Origin: an uncultured Rhodospirillaceae bacterium
GTDB lineage: Bacteria; Pseudomonadota; Alphaproteobacteria; Rhodospirillales; Magnetospirillaceae
Direction: 5' to 3'
Length of the DNA: 64,000 nucleotides
Assembly: GCA_903901915.1 (NCBI GenBank)
Contig: CAIUSV010000046.1
Span: 84,453-148,452 of the forward strand
In this document: in pieces, positions 48,101 through 48,521 of the stretch
Layout of the letters: every line of letters starts with the position of its first letter
Numbering within the stretch: position 1 is the first letter of the stretch
Made by a program: the position numbers and the translations under genes
The notes under the pieces: generated by a model
The model's input: the letters and a program-made list of their open reading frames with translations, nothing else
What the model was told of the DNA's origin: nothing
Databases searched by the model: none

Positions 48101-48103
48101 CAT
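16292..48103 (-). CDS. giant multidomain RTX/LamG/cadherin-like adhesin, 10,603 residues
   Basis: One uninterrupted frame of 31.8 kb encodes a protein of roughly 1 MDa. There is no N-terminal signal peptide and no membrane helix, and I can spot only about five cysteines. Order of parts: BapA-prefix-like (residues 33-118), FecR-like (123-290), Gln/Pro linker (to 447), Ala-rich helix (448-3139), cadherin-like tandem (about 3150-4080), RTX-like (4080-4400), propeller-like (4410-5215), RTX-like (5215-5970), cadherin-like (about 6218-6705), twelve LamG-like (6705-9860), right-handed-helix-like C-terminus. This is the plan of type I-secreted giant adhesins, which bind surfaces or other cells. ATG 48103 has GAGG 5 bases upstream. 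No secretion ABC transporter is nearby. The exact role is inferred. Confidence 0.9.
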   Translation of the reverse strand: MAPRDEMSSGKTPGSAGPPHAASGTSAAEAVPTLVLPGAGVARVVVPGGDFLLNAEYVRHGADLVLVGADGTRVLIQDYFASETPPPLLNDAGATIDAALAGKLAGPLAPGQYAQAGGGTGEPAIGKVQTQNGGVHVKHADGTGGDLHKGDNVHQGDVLQTDQGAAVGVVFADGTTMSLGEKGRMVLDELAYDPGAKTGDAHLTLVTGSFAMVSGQIPKTTPDALQLKTPTMTVGIRGTGIAGNANTVAMMQEAGGVTGEVTVTSSSGQTITLNTPGQGATLSSSGQLTTATFSPQQVMSIGGNAAVNLASSNPSMLSGSYNAAAQQVQQQIQQQQQQQPAPGDKPQGFLTPEQHLAAEAKAEPLVNLLVALQKGVLGPGTGLGFGPITFVGLGDGRIDERIRIDIPPPPPPTDAAYAIWAPSGSPPRTFHFDIHGSPLDITVDANGGLRQIATTAAAAAAAAQASATTAVNAMIQAIATAKAAAAATGADPIDATLTANLATLKAQADAALATANTQKAIAAAAASKAAELAQQFPGQMWDGHSTVQGATDTQAQSILANNADAAVATSDSSAQAIASDPAAYVVSLLQAWTSGSAATADTQAQAAVTTAQTTVSSDEVTLSALVSDIQTLRVGETSALNLYGAALGNQAALDSALVSAHAVQVNAQSALGAWGATYLADLATASAKLTTAANEAAGAARDIDVNDANAAITAAKALAQAGHDLAVVNYYNALHPAVGSDSASVAAFVADGTNAAAISAAVTTDYHTALAVVRYYNALPTTTAHVLATDSTTVLAWVNNPDHHDAVTAAIANDPATGYYAVQSYNAGHTTVATDSASAWAAAGANAAFVATAEGADFATQSWLVALQVANVAYSALTGLNTSDDVAVASRAIVLGQASGAAVSLQHHYSDLYTGYNNAYDTAASNDNTQLATTLANEHSYWLIEDQISAKEVQAAQALETTLADMNTLGTASADEASAHWYLDAAHAAAVVQAQTDLATAVANANTYAAAAIAAAGSPDAASHDGGGHALDAATAAADAKSIADDALAQYDAHTPYTDHSADIAAHDAYVLAQGFDSTAQQKLALAQSALAAVQAAITEAQDWHVYSSDMAASLTAAQNAVDNATKAAAAAHQSALAAQAAWDLAVATDPQPQSVVDAAHAAFGTADGQNTAVALAKIKQEAASAAGQAAYQDQLAVNALTQATNAHSLYSGAGVDAGDVATLNTHYGNASSAKGLADSNASLASDLSGQAQNAATISAARALTGDLLHFKTDAGTITFNGAGTAIANVVGIVDHNGNALDISDTAHTTTSYNTVLAGTATDVVTALHFATAEAALAQTEADAASHSAVAIAKVIADAALGAAAADVTAAATAATTATTMLADAKAAMAVMTLTSSADAALAAATAADTTATAWFGNDTAVHGSYQSAVEAKALADTYTGQAASYAVQATANTALAKTLTAGDASHFTTTLGTITFNGAGTAIANVVGIVDHDGNPLDISDTAHTTTSYNTVLGGTATDAKTATSLAQTETALALSKTADARTQTALAEAAALSAQAALVSAAADAADAAHTTALAKLGDALHVLTSTGTLTLNADGTVIAVADSVGGALDNTAANRLAVLVGTAQNAYSALYIAKTAAADTAGLGNTVATEAQAIAVTRRTIEGDVSTIGGSVQTATANSNQAQYVQAGAGAKHDALQAGLDAQTAAIKAAADAAAEVQAEIEDAIATRASEDAAAHDAANYHEGLAVAAAGDTHADDGLDTVHQTFATTVHHALVYDASGAAGDAVTARVQTYIDFWAGNLTAVAADAALAKGFANTAQAEFDLASLAGEGHQTAAADVAAAADALTVAKSASSEAAAIAATAANQAAAAESWRAGSLITDRQAAQASLTTATNAWNAAKDANTTSATNAATAETDSHQPLIDQAAADAAALSQQGSLHTALSKLLTTLGYTPASTSVADLVTQVNAYAGTSLTSSATELAIHGAISTKWTASNDSDLVHGAWHDGYDAAYNAYDNAATSAAQADAAAASAVARAESLQAQADAAATAFTVAQTNLATAAATEAGAETSEIAGEIVADRQSHTQLADAITAAVAALGEGSSEASDAAAKAAAAAQAATDATTAFNASHSDTATVAAKVQLAVTADGLAIADDTAAAAAVSAADTALAKALQAVTWADQTIANLADALPQAQANWTQAKAQADADYAKVVALDAEVHKQADLVHSQRLAADQALAQAQSVADQQNAYAAATVSAAQTAAHTASDNAATAQTAADTASGQATSKAALIDSTDANLDGIADGSVRAQFDAASTAASTKLSSFGATLASLVASGAGQTNAQAVLTDYNAHNAAWGGTLATFVASAGFGAAVTAAAGRSAITASWSDALGAIASAQTSITSASGALAGFTTTANTDLGAANIAKGLASAADGDAHAKAFDAADQYAIALATSDTATAQTAAQAAADDAKAAAADVATASVQAAVVAAKVSDVANLQSQIGTSVSAAAALVTAAVNQATKLAAITSADADKATAVSHEATAHAAYTAINDAVAPEQTALTTLGSLYAQWVSGQTASASADAQSRAQILNAYNIAVQANKLVLEAQSKADAAYDKTGTTYDLEGQLAAAGAADTLAQNAATAVDAVKAAQDVAAAKALVLQYESLIAAAKAVTDANAGTIATQLTAAQTAAANLTAASHVKTFSDQAAGYATTAATQDAVAVANAAIAKTKAAAAATAASQVALDPANASTHVSDADTLAGAANHLVTSTGATVIDGSGNYVSGTALLTTLAGVAQDAATASYLADAAAAAAHTASVNAAAALGDSLHVRTTAGTLVLNGGGTVTAVYNAANVLQTLDAAHIGAVKAGTALDAYSAGLQLSIDANAGTVSGILGSSATALVTAAGASATAAAASDTDAAAAKLAADNAGTSAAASGAAAHAGAASVLHAAIASIEGAITSELATADAAKADAAAQATAADAANTEVQSRLSTVIANMTQWRTDHAGVDTSVLTTLIGKAGTLATSAASLLGSANTASGLVSAADTTIGSDLAGVTGLAALGSPTSGDLTTAQGYATNATTGADHLVAVATNQDTVAKLAAQSLVQAKTNVSAIETAFANFQTQVTQAIKAANAAAVQTAVANAAAVAVADTGSVNENTGIGATPSVTVNVLANDTHVGATTLGSESKVVTGIGSAAHGSVVLNADGTITYTPNKYFSGTDTITYTLSDAGTLTIAQTDADAATVALVSTATGTLTVTVNPVIVAPTVTAITVAGTENTSGSQAVAFAASTFTNAFTDYNYNTSTQAFATLAKVQITALASHGTLLLNGVAVTAGQEITLANLANLTYKPTQYFAGADSFTWKAWDGQAYSAATTATINVQPTATAPTVTVSTASGYENTGANTPISLSISVTDADTSDTISAITISGLTSGTLTSGGVALVASGGVYTLTAGQLASLKLIPAQYTNGGINLNVTATSQEVALGQTVSLQKSATLHVDVAPVISTPTLTVSSSHGLEGTSETTYDLPITLIKPDTTDVVSSIKLSGLPAGATLLSGTTTLLSADGISYSLKASDLPQLHLRTPAYFSGTISLGLVTTITDGSLSQTFTDTSQHFVVDPVATAATITAPGTTGAESAAGTTVPLSITVADVDSSDTIGSIKVSGLPAGATLNHGTLSAGTYTLSQSDLTGLTMHTPAYFNGAVNLGIAVTTVDGTASQTATGTLHVDVAAATTTPTLSVATAALPETVGSPTAIPLSITVADADTSDTVSIAISGLPSLATLSAGTLTGGTYTLTAAELSGLTMTTPAGYHTPVDLTVVATSHDGTATTKSASTLLHVDIVHPNQAPTITNGGTFSGNEDSAISLTGIAVSDADAASTDSELLTLTTLHGSLTLTGGTTGLTVGTVAHGVTLTGKLADIDTALAGLQYHNDAQWSGTDTLTVSANDLGHTGTGGSLTATSAYAVAVSHVNHAPLLDSAGAVAATNLAGGTGTVVGHDTDVLPTVDTVGYYLWNGTTAVGSMATTHGSVTINPTTGVYTYTPDTATSQMMVDAAAVTDSFQVVVQDSSLALSAPATVAVTVTAPHTGTAASEHFYSGTGNDIITGGGGTDTVEYHGAMANYTVSTNSGGSLTVSGGTDGTDTLSGISKLAFTDGTLTVSGAAGAQTLTGGTGVDSITVGTGFKAVYMGDGNDSLTIAVTSLGTTTLSGGGGTGDTLTLTGTMPASASDSAFANLLGFETVVLPAAVNQTLSIGSTSVLTGIGTLDASAVSGSLTLAGTGASGLSLTLVGGSGNVVLPATMSGTLTLIEHGSQSLDVTAIPDSGFLGAAQVGNDLVLHLTQAAGGGTLVIKDQFAGTGAGIASVIHGNDSHPTTAFIGQIGGATTLTGTSADEILVGQGTGVTTLISGGGEDQFFVGNTSQTVIGSNSADAASDGRIYGGKVNYALDGALPVTVTAAGPTVEASGAGLLWHGGTISVDRVIGSSNGTYVGLWETATGTLTGQGYDSFGHAISGDTFSYALPTAEAVATTGLINAGFAAAFVSGGSAQWQAWSMGTNSITATTGPITIADGGATVSALTGLLTGSTATGLAAGWISGGTATVETFDLTTGSVGASFSISGTETVGTGMGVVGLIGGTGNFAGLWSVASGTNAGHVDGRVFTSGGASVGNEFTIGMFGTVSEYRAAALQDGGFAVSWAESGGLLFTETFNADGSVRNGYTSMQPGGTVSNLQTVRLTNGDYVVLWLTDAGTSTAVTHGQVMSPQGHTIGHSFQIATANANEINATPGGGIGGFVLEWATNVGGIDSLQNQHFDSMGTPIEFATVSGGIIDNAGVTTSVSTDAGQTVALPGGGYVMVWPATSGGTGLYLAQQFNSSDVAVGSAVTLASGLALTNGSLPTAKISTLPDGNFVMGWDNGGTAYWQVCAVAGNGTVTPGTTLSLAGLGANANSAAVTAVGTTAGDETMLVTWVTGTTAANTTLMGRFCGIDGSNPGTAFAINTPDGTNIVSTNTYSRAAGLDNGWVAVTYRQGNTDYVSVYDQSGALRSTDSWALVSGGGAPEVVKVVGGSGGAGAFAVAWTDISGGFPHLNTAIYKTDTTTGTVVAGSQHVFDAHTSGASISGYQVTTLASGGYVVTWNETQSATSSVHDMFGQMFDASGALVGGTLPLASNAGGGGVRVTGLSDGGGFVVSWQTGTSQILSQHYSAAGAALGPAGFTDTLFALDSVIGGMGNDTLYGAANQVLAGGAGNNTLLGATGGGTTIDYGHSPAGAMVNLSTTALTVGSVTVAAGKALNGYGGTDTLTSGTLASNITAVRGSGFADVIKGGSVAGAQYTLDGGGGADSLYGGAASTSFRIDLAGITAGTVAGTSGYYNTIAFTDSTGGTISGIADSAFLHVSNVQTLNLDGAFAAGGTVTLGANAAAAGITMVYAGNFSGGVTVDASTQTVAETMIVGAGNNIFKGGSGLNTLSLHGSEFGHTVTISGATTTVTGGGYTDTITGNSQSLQFYDGTISVLGGGSAVIGGFGNDVLTIGAGVAMVTAGSGNDTITVASGGSHVFKFDTNQLTSADVINGGSGANTILLTGVGGTLTDAAFTNITGVQTLALDAGLPVVTVTLAAEAAQAGIATIDASATTVPGITIDGSAESGNLTFKVGGYGGTFKGGSGTGDTAVFLGAESNYTISSDGLGNIVVADNAPHITTLSGVETLAFSGGTTTLGVSGTTGAVTLTGGSGDDTINAGAGILALDAGSGGTDVLIGSNNATTFHLHGGLDGSDTVTGGLGSDTLAIQGGVSLGTAAFAHVSGVEVLQVSGGTVGQAQSLAVGAVAFTTIDASAGIGDLTINAGQDYAIATILGGSGNDTLIANAGIHQLTGGAGSDVFKFTAAAGTAVVTDFHGGTDKIDLSAAGGGLVYSPTNVWIGNPGDSPAATIASLSGLGDGTVAFITDGVNNGWLYIQGGNSLGGSLIELTGVTTAPLSTDFIGLGGAINDAPVLSVPTTALYNFEGLTANQTIAGQDGWVANEAGALTVGTTASSGLYVGSQAFSLVAGLGGNNNREISHLASASLAMPTIQQGDVVTLEYDFTASYWGSSFHIGADLNANGNILATQPYTGSGPAPLDAGESAIGAAYSQYGDGVSNSGAVTLFDATGAGHSTFIGSLAGWERFRITLDTDAYGGQGAISLSYRDLTNSGAWTQVAGLQGINAQLTWSGTLATNASLWNGILFHAEADPASLDNISYTVDASPSRLATITEDPTVNTGTLVSDLLSGRVSDSGGTVGMGIAITGALGTNGTWQYSHDGTTWNPVGTVATASARLLAATDLVRFVPNPNYHGSEALSFRAWDGSDGHVGGDVVDITNTNAAHGAYSTATAIAKLEITSVNDAPVWQGIDFGGVAVTAFGVENAGSFSGDLMATDVDGDTLSYALVGNSITAHGGTVSLTGGTLTYHADATFIGGNDTFTVNVSDGHGGSVDRVFTANVGFSQHAMTLNSPGITVQAGTSFLLTPHYLLAGDDVSGVADSAEVYTVGTPAGYGSLTLNGASLGVGGTFTQADVNAGHVAFAAQTGFYGNDTFSLALSDGLGGSLAASMVSVNLVQTNHAPTITVGTGVQGAEGYAMPLAEMGTGGLQASDVDIGTLPGQLVYELTGLPTHGVLVINGTVAAVGSTFTQADLNYQGEGGGVFYFNDGGTATTDTFAVKLSDGQNTTAATTFSIDVMPTPDAPVAGAGSGYAASFSGNNSQMTLTTYNGPHSLGFSDAVTVEAWIKPTWTGSEGGSQALFAQGTANSADYGLYLHENPDHTFTLVPMLGNQPLGNSTLTLDSAWHHVAASYSSADGGAVVVYIDGAEAGSFSNTGTIPAHTGAGFTVANDLAGGKVNYTGLMDSFTVWHGVRTTIAADMNATLTGLEPGLAADFTFDDTGYGAENNPPAFDHSINQFSGALIGASRVAAGRNDQVMTLTGDGTLTGTVVASDEDSANLTYSIANGGQPLHGSITLDPATGHLVYTPDFNFYGTDHVAYQVSDGTLTSAPAVVDLVVEHVNHAPVIEGAVVRNQALAVSNFGNGGAARGSLTVGAFGAGQATLECDVYVAALGLEHNQELIGLSGSGYARLALGVDDNGYVFIANSDNILAGTSSIATGGWHHLAVSYTEGATVNATIVIDGTTVEHLVLGPPAGSMSDIGAITIGGSGDVRLDGMVDNVRVWSTARTVEQIATQAEAPLTGAESGLVAAWTFDASANGGELTDITGQHPLTLSGTAQLVNPPAEAIHFAGSETVESAVPVTFSDHTVEAWIRTTDTVGGQIIGTTGVNGGSVALSVNEAGFLTVDVVSSPEWGTWTASDVPVNDGLWHSVAYSLGHDGANVVVHLYIDGVEAATDPNVTGNLSALNVSGETVDIGNDSGGSVAFFGEIGDVRLWNTARDQATIGRDMTTTLSGDETGLLGNWTVTAAGAITDTTGHGVSFLENQAGSLAETGATWDTSAAVPVTGSHHTAIQINGDRGLEGSTFDVDSHTVEAWVKIASGDNVGDKSIIATGSCISASSSTLVMRADGGLELALVDDNGGSLTLDSVGVTIDDSIWHHLAYSFDAADATAHLYVDGVEAITLPVGTPNLGTGYSLQMGSPTVVMGNGFDNTANEALVGEIAEVRVYDNVQSEAQIIAGMHQPADPASQPDLVGYWRLNDGTGDVFADSLAGVLATGPATGATQLVTTEGVAIAGHAAIYDQDGDAVSLTQAVAPHSGTLSFGSDGGFVYTPNAGFYGTDVFSLQASDGTTLSAAKSFTVTVADSTTIAGVAVPTGVLASAGTSAAATALLNAQDFANQQLSIEFDVNVPANLGEVTHPLLSLVGSGNNSTVLLQANIDPNGHLALDGAGLTGGDPGTLSFGAGSWHHVAITFDGASSQAHIYLDGTLSATATGSAGQLSSLGKLLLGSDGFSTFTPGMFDNVKLWNTVLSAGQLADPNANDSTSGLIGHWTFNDAGSVAANLAGDGYSDMVLGGGGDIAQLPSQAASFGASGAVESHVNASTNVTTFTVEAKINWDGTAEDNGSTIFSNGDWAHCGYGVIMHADGSIGFTAYGRAIYTLRDAVGNDVIVTANQWHDIALVQDNSSFHMVIDGVVYDHFRSYPNGTTDVTPDIINPIPTAGFAGETVIGAAYTADQSGIAGGTHFHGQIAEVKLWDVARGATQIAEDQSGSVAADSSGLAGYWKLDEGTGATVANNLANSAGNGVYDAGIGWTTADHVDIVATGDFTMEAWVNPANLTGDQAIIAKDSGGLGMMLSLHNGIPTFHIGGGDLLSGAALTAGQWAHVAVSRSGDQYTLTVNGKVVETVEAPVFDVSNGYDLMLGARAGSPADAFTGQIAGARLWTVAHDPAQIIQEMYQLSPGGDGLLASWAGNGTADASGNGHGLTLTSGATVGGVPTRAVHFDGSTSNVAITGVATGSGAVTYEAWFRTTAGGAAREDILAVGTPPENNAAAYLNIFQGKVGLAIQNGTGVTSNAIVNDGLWHHVAVTVSGTSASVYVDGVLDNTNATATAGGGTLAITTGTGHIGQGLETGQYQYLFTGDIADVRVWDTARSQSAIASNMNKQLAGEPYGLIANWRLDDVSGNVATDIVGGHNGTFSGSVTVKGTAVPPSDAAIEVDHGTSYHGAVIAEDSTPGATLSYGVEANPLHGSVVLNADGSFAYTPDATYTGSDGFVVKVWNGESYTYQSVLMSVVETTRMPGATQHMGALQFNGSTHADAGNSGALAALGSGDFTLETWIDPTAAALNSEVVLLAKQLGQGIGVPQLRLGLVGGHLFFMADNASSGDGLFGSVYNLQSSQTLTADQWAHVAVTRSGDQFTLYINGVADGSINFHFDSLANTNANLLIGQAVDNGIATQGFVGRMADVRVWDVAHTATEIAQGYNQLPSGGESGLIGYWNGLGGLADQSGHGHDLFFDDATGPVHALHFDGSTYVTSTSVGTLTSHTVEAWIRTTNTAGGWGGGIFSTQTDGASTQWAQMAMYNGVLAAEVATGGISDAAHGKSLIGTTNIADGQWHHVAYSVNVATGALSLFVDGVQEVTSSLFGWDGDITGISVAAPAQIGVMRGDDIKFTGDIADVRVWNGVRTDIAADMQATVTGSESGLAAAWSLSDATNATTIAALHGPSGTVDAGSVAAITSGGPATVITAPQEDSPPIYDHAITVEYGAAYHGDLTAFSPTSTSESWSALGLTNGTLSSGNGTLVVNTDGTFTYTPKTGWHGIDSFTVAVQGSDNHIAYETIAVTVPSPVEPLGVSAAGRAMQFDGSQYAHNDAIVLSDHSFSFEFWADRAATGSNQTALTQSGALWAGFTDASHFAFTMGGSTITVDTGAMVGEWAHWAGSYDGATHVMSLYKNGQLVGTAAGPLSFTGTVPLFIGGNDTSGFIGQLDEVRLFSDVRTAAEVADDYLRKTVAADDHLVADWTMDRTVVNVSQEGVALTKVEDASGAGHDLMLYGATTLPTVTTVSGDTVFADTVTLRQDTVADGTLGAIDTANPSAVITATLTQQAAHGTVTVDSNSLDYSYTPDAHYFGSDSFIVGINDGSGTLTYETIGVEVKEVRQAPQLIGLSNFTVGQGATHALDFAITDDVLGAQGNDVYSVSLTAGHGDITLAHTQGLSFGTGSVNGGHSLVFQGSLDEVNAALAGITYDSDPRFVGSDAISLEIMDMSTGGTASVTSTATVSGGNLAPLALPHMGVATFTTFAGATSSVAASTQTDNFTAEAWVKWGGAGGDTNPQVIFYNGDANNNGYGLHVTADGHLGYSVGGNVNSYDSTALLSAGRWSHVALVRQDGLWTVMLDGAAASATPQAATVNPIEGQSTIGNAWANGTESMAHGFQGQIADVQLWNEGRTANQVFADMGVKPTGGEAGLVGLWTFDNFGAGILANTASAALGGTAMVDSAGTYSDMGTPLVLSGETVSITPMAVDPEGGPLTYSLTSQGTLGSATLDGAGFSYTTAGGSTGIDHFTWSATDFDTVSVSHTEKVMVFDHVSYLTPSDTIAANTGLTVASGGNFQHRSYGNDVIGGFELRNDATFDMSSGTLTVSVGGVVDATSGLQISWGTLSLASAETEVKDWGSLTFSSGGLTGAGTLVSQGEATLATSGMTDRIDATLVLKGGATMTGGTLSGAGAVKLTGGTLALNGTGNDIGVAFQNAAATLLLLNATTWAGAQATIEHGFTNNGTVQLSSVNNGEFGSGAAVLAVVGDVVNAGTLLTDGANSAATYSVNLGVHDLDNTGTMQIGHDLTLTAATLSNEGVLTLTSSATLTVQDTSYATHTAVDNHGTIGGSGSIHAVDAVFSSDGYIDPGTAAAAGTLTVDGDLTLMAASHLKFDIFDSTHGDLLSINAGTLTLGGELDIANDAGNSLVTGDSFNLISSGSSIEGAFSVIHGLDHLTTATTGWLFDPTFGNTSVDLTTRSATVLGDNGAFSHDGVNNDYVIGIGSNEVLHLGGGNDVYVGHGGYNHIGVAGLDFHFLDGGTGGGNELMWEALGTGTSSQSFNASQLNLNVLHHFDVLNLSGASTDSGNAVLDLAHVLAMTTGTNAVAGTANSLVVIGGANSQVNFSDSGWHADGNVNLTVDNQQNSYTQYSNTSTDGSTAHVLVDSHTTVHSAG
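18540..27995 (-). other. giant protein: array of twelve LamG/concanavalin-like domains
   Basis: Each unit has F.GS.....(A/V).(T/S)(V/L)EAW(I/V) near its start and a (W/Q)(W/H)H(V/L)A.(S/T) strand in the middle, then V(Y/F)(I/V)DG, and ends with (A/G)(E/D)VR(V/L)W. Approximate first residues are 6705, 7035, 7242, 7462, 7772, 7982, 8208, 8395, 8705, 8925, 9253 and 9688. Cadherin-like spacers (YGTDVFSLQASDG, YTGSDGFVVKVWNG) separate some. LamG-type folds commonly bind glycans or matrix proteins. Confidence 0.8.
28000..30180 (-). other. giant protein: beta-sandwich segment plus cadherin-like domains
   Basis: The first third (FEGLTANQTIAGQDGWVANE onwards) looks like a single jelly-roll domain. 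It is followed by cadherin-like units (NDAPVWQGIDF, SFSGDLMATDVDGDTLSYAL, NHAPTITVGTGVQG), each closing with a (Y/F)GNDTFSL-like strand. Confidence 0.55.
30200..32470 (-). other. giant protein: second RTX-like block
   Basis: Motifs include GGMGNDTLYG, DGGGGADSLYGG, GGSGDDTINAGAG, GGLGSDTLAI and GGAGSDVFKF. It ends with TDFHGGTDKIDLSAAGGG, the usual close of a hemolysin-type calcium-binding repeat domain. Confidence 0.75.
32470..34870 (-). other. giant protein: propeller-like repeat block
   Basis: About ten units share a pattern of L.(D/G)GGF.(V/A)(S/T)W....G......(Q/F)..D..G. Examples are DGGFAVSWAESGG, NGDYVVLWLTDAG, DGNFVMGWDNGG, SGGYVVTWNETQ and GGGFVVSWQTGTSQ. The regular four-strand rhythm suggests one or two beta-propellers of the kind seen in large RTX proteins. 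Confidence 0.6.
34890..35870 (-). other. giant protein: first RTX-like block
   Basis: Contains SGTGNDIITGGGGTDTVEY, SGGTDGTDTLSG, LTGGTGVDSI and MGDGNDSLTI, i.e. GGxGxD-type nonapeptides in degenerate form. Such repeats bind calcium and fold after secretion. This block is internal, not C-terminal. Confidence 0.7.
35870..38660 (-). other. giant protein: tandem cadherin/Ig-like domains
   Basis: About eight units of roughly 95-115 residues. Typical wording is VNVLANDTHVG with FSGTDTITYTLSD in the first, then repeated (D/S)DTI..I.(V/I)SGLP..A(T/S)L..GTYTL...L.GL.M.TPA. Several have DADTSDT acidic turns, as expected of calcium-rigidified domains of VCBS or cadherin-like type. Confidence 0.7.
43544..43688 (-). 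repeat. 145-bp near-identical direct repeat, copy 2
   Basis: Encodes the matching module (FNGAGTAIANVVGIVDHDG then NPLDISDTAHTTTSYNT). The near-identity inside otherwise diverged sequence points to recent duplication or gene conversion. Confidence 0.8.
44135..44279 (-). repeat. 145-bp near-identical direct repeat, copy 1 (N-terminal in the protein)
   Basis: This copy encodes the beta module ending FNGAGTAIANVVGIVDHNG. It differs from the copy at 43544-43688 at only a handful of positions by eye and has exactly the same length. The two start points are 591 bp apart. Confidence 0.8.
45525..45930 (-). repeat. three tandem YYNA-type protein repeats of about 45 residues
   Basis: Each unit starts with a V-x-YYNA or Q-SYNA element and continues with a (S/T)DS(A/T)(S/T) element and an Ala-rich helix: VVNYYNALHPAVGSDSAS, AVVRYYNALPTTTAHVL and YAVQSYNAGHTTVATDS. 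The DNA copies have diverged, so duplication is old. Confidence 0.6.
47234..47737 (-). other. giant protein: FecR-like domain
   Basis: Residues 123-290 carry GDNVHQGDVLQTDQGA, FADGTTMSLGEKGRMVL, LVTGSFAMVSG and LKTPTMTVGIRGTG. These match the FecR beta-roll found in sigma-factor regulators and in many exported giant proteins. Here there is no adjacent FecI-type sigma gene, so a structural rather than signalling role is likely. Confidence 0.75.
47750..48007 (-). other. giant protein: BapA-prefix-like N-terminal segment
   Basis: Residues 33-118 include DLVLVGADGTRVLIQDYF and GPLAPGQYAQAGGG. This matches the small beta domain I associate with the N-termini of BapA-type and other type I-secreted giant proteins, where it is thought to help retain the protein at the cell. 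Recognition is by eye only. Confidence 0.5.
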
Positions 48104-48269
48104 TAAAACCTCGTTATTCCGCTGGACCGAACCCTGCCGCCATCACCCCGCCCACCGGACGATCGCCGGTCGGACACTCCGCACCACTCTGCATATTACA
48201 TTTCGCCACCGTATCACGTCAATATACAGCATTTACCTGACAAGCACTCCCACCCAACATGACGGAAAC

Positions 48270-48299
48270 ATTATAGTTGAAAAAGCAATAATCCGACAA
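48270..48299 (-). promoter_or_regulatory. sigma70-type promoter of the giant gene
   Basis: On the minus strand a perfect TATAAT (48270-48275) lies 18 bases from TTGTCG (48294-48299). The start would fall near 48263, about 160 bases before the ATG. Confidence 0.6.
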
Positions 48300-48407
48300 T
48301 AAAACTTCTTACAATCATTGTATTGCAAAGAATACACCAAAGATATTTCTGTATATAAATACTTTATGCGTACATTGAAATCACAAGATCACCACCGATT
48401 TACACGA

Positions 48408-48420
48408 ACACAACTTGTGT
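48408..48420. promoter_or_regulatory. inverted repeat upstream of the giant promoter
   Basis: Perfect six-base arms (ACACAA / TTGTGT) around one central C, about 110 bases upstream of the -35 element. Size and symmetry fit a dimeric regulator site. Confidence 0.4.
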
Positions 48421-48433
48421 ATATCGCGATAAT

Positions 48434-48514
48434 TTATGCAACCTGCCGCGCACAGGCCGCCAGCAACAGCGCCGCGACGATAGCCGCGCCACGAAATCTC
48501 CGGCCAGGGCGCAT
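48434..48514 (-). CDS. candidate 26-residue lipoprotein
   Basis: The frame reads MRPGRRFRGA, then AIVAALLLAAC, then ARQVA. This is a complete lipoprotein signal: basic n-region, hydrophobic core and lipobox LAAC with Cys21. The mature product would be a lipidated hexapeptide (CARQVA). It starts 7 bases after the sensor-kinase stop on the same strand, so translation could be coupled, and it ends at the edge of the AT-rich control region of the giant gene. No strong ribosome site is visible. Very small lipoproteins of this type include entericidin-like and lysis peptides; similarity here is only in layout. Function unknown. Confidence 0.5.
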   Translation of the reverse strand: MRPGRRFRGAAIVAALLLAACARQVA

Positions 48515-48521
48515 AAATTCG

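Larger units (their letters stand above)
48104..48433 (-). promoter_or_regulatory. AT-rich control region of the giant gene
   Basis: About 330 bases separate the tiny lipoprotein frame from the giant gene. The part from about 48,215 to 48,433 is visibly far richer in A and T than anything else in the window. It holds a good promoter and an inverted repeat, and gives a leader of about 160 bases. Such AT-rich islands in GC-rich genomes often bind xenogeneic silencers or MucR-type regulators; that is inference. Confidence 0.7.
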
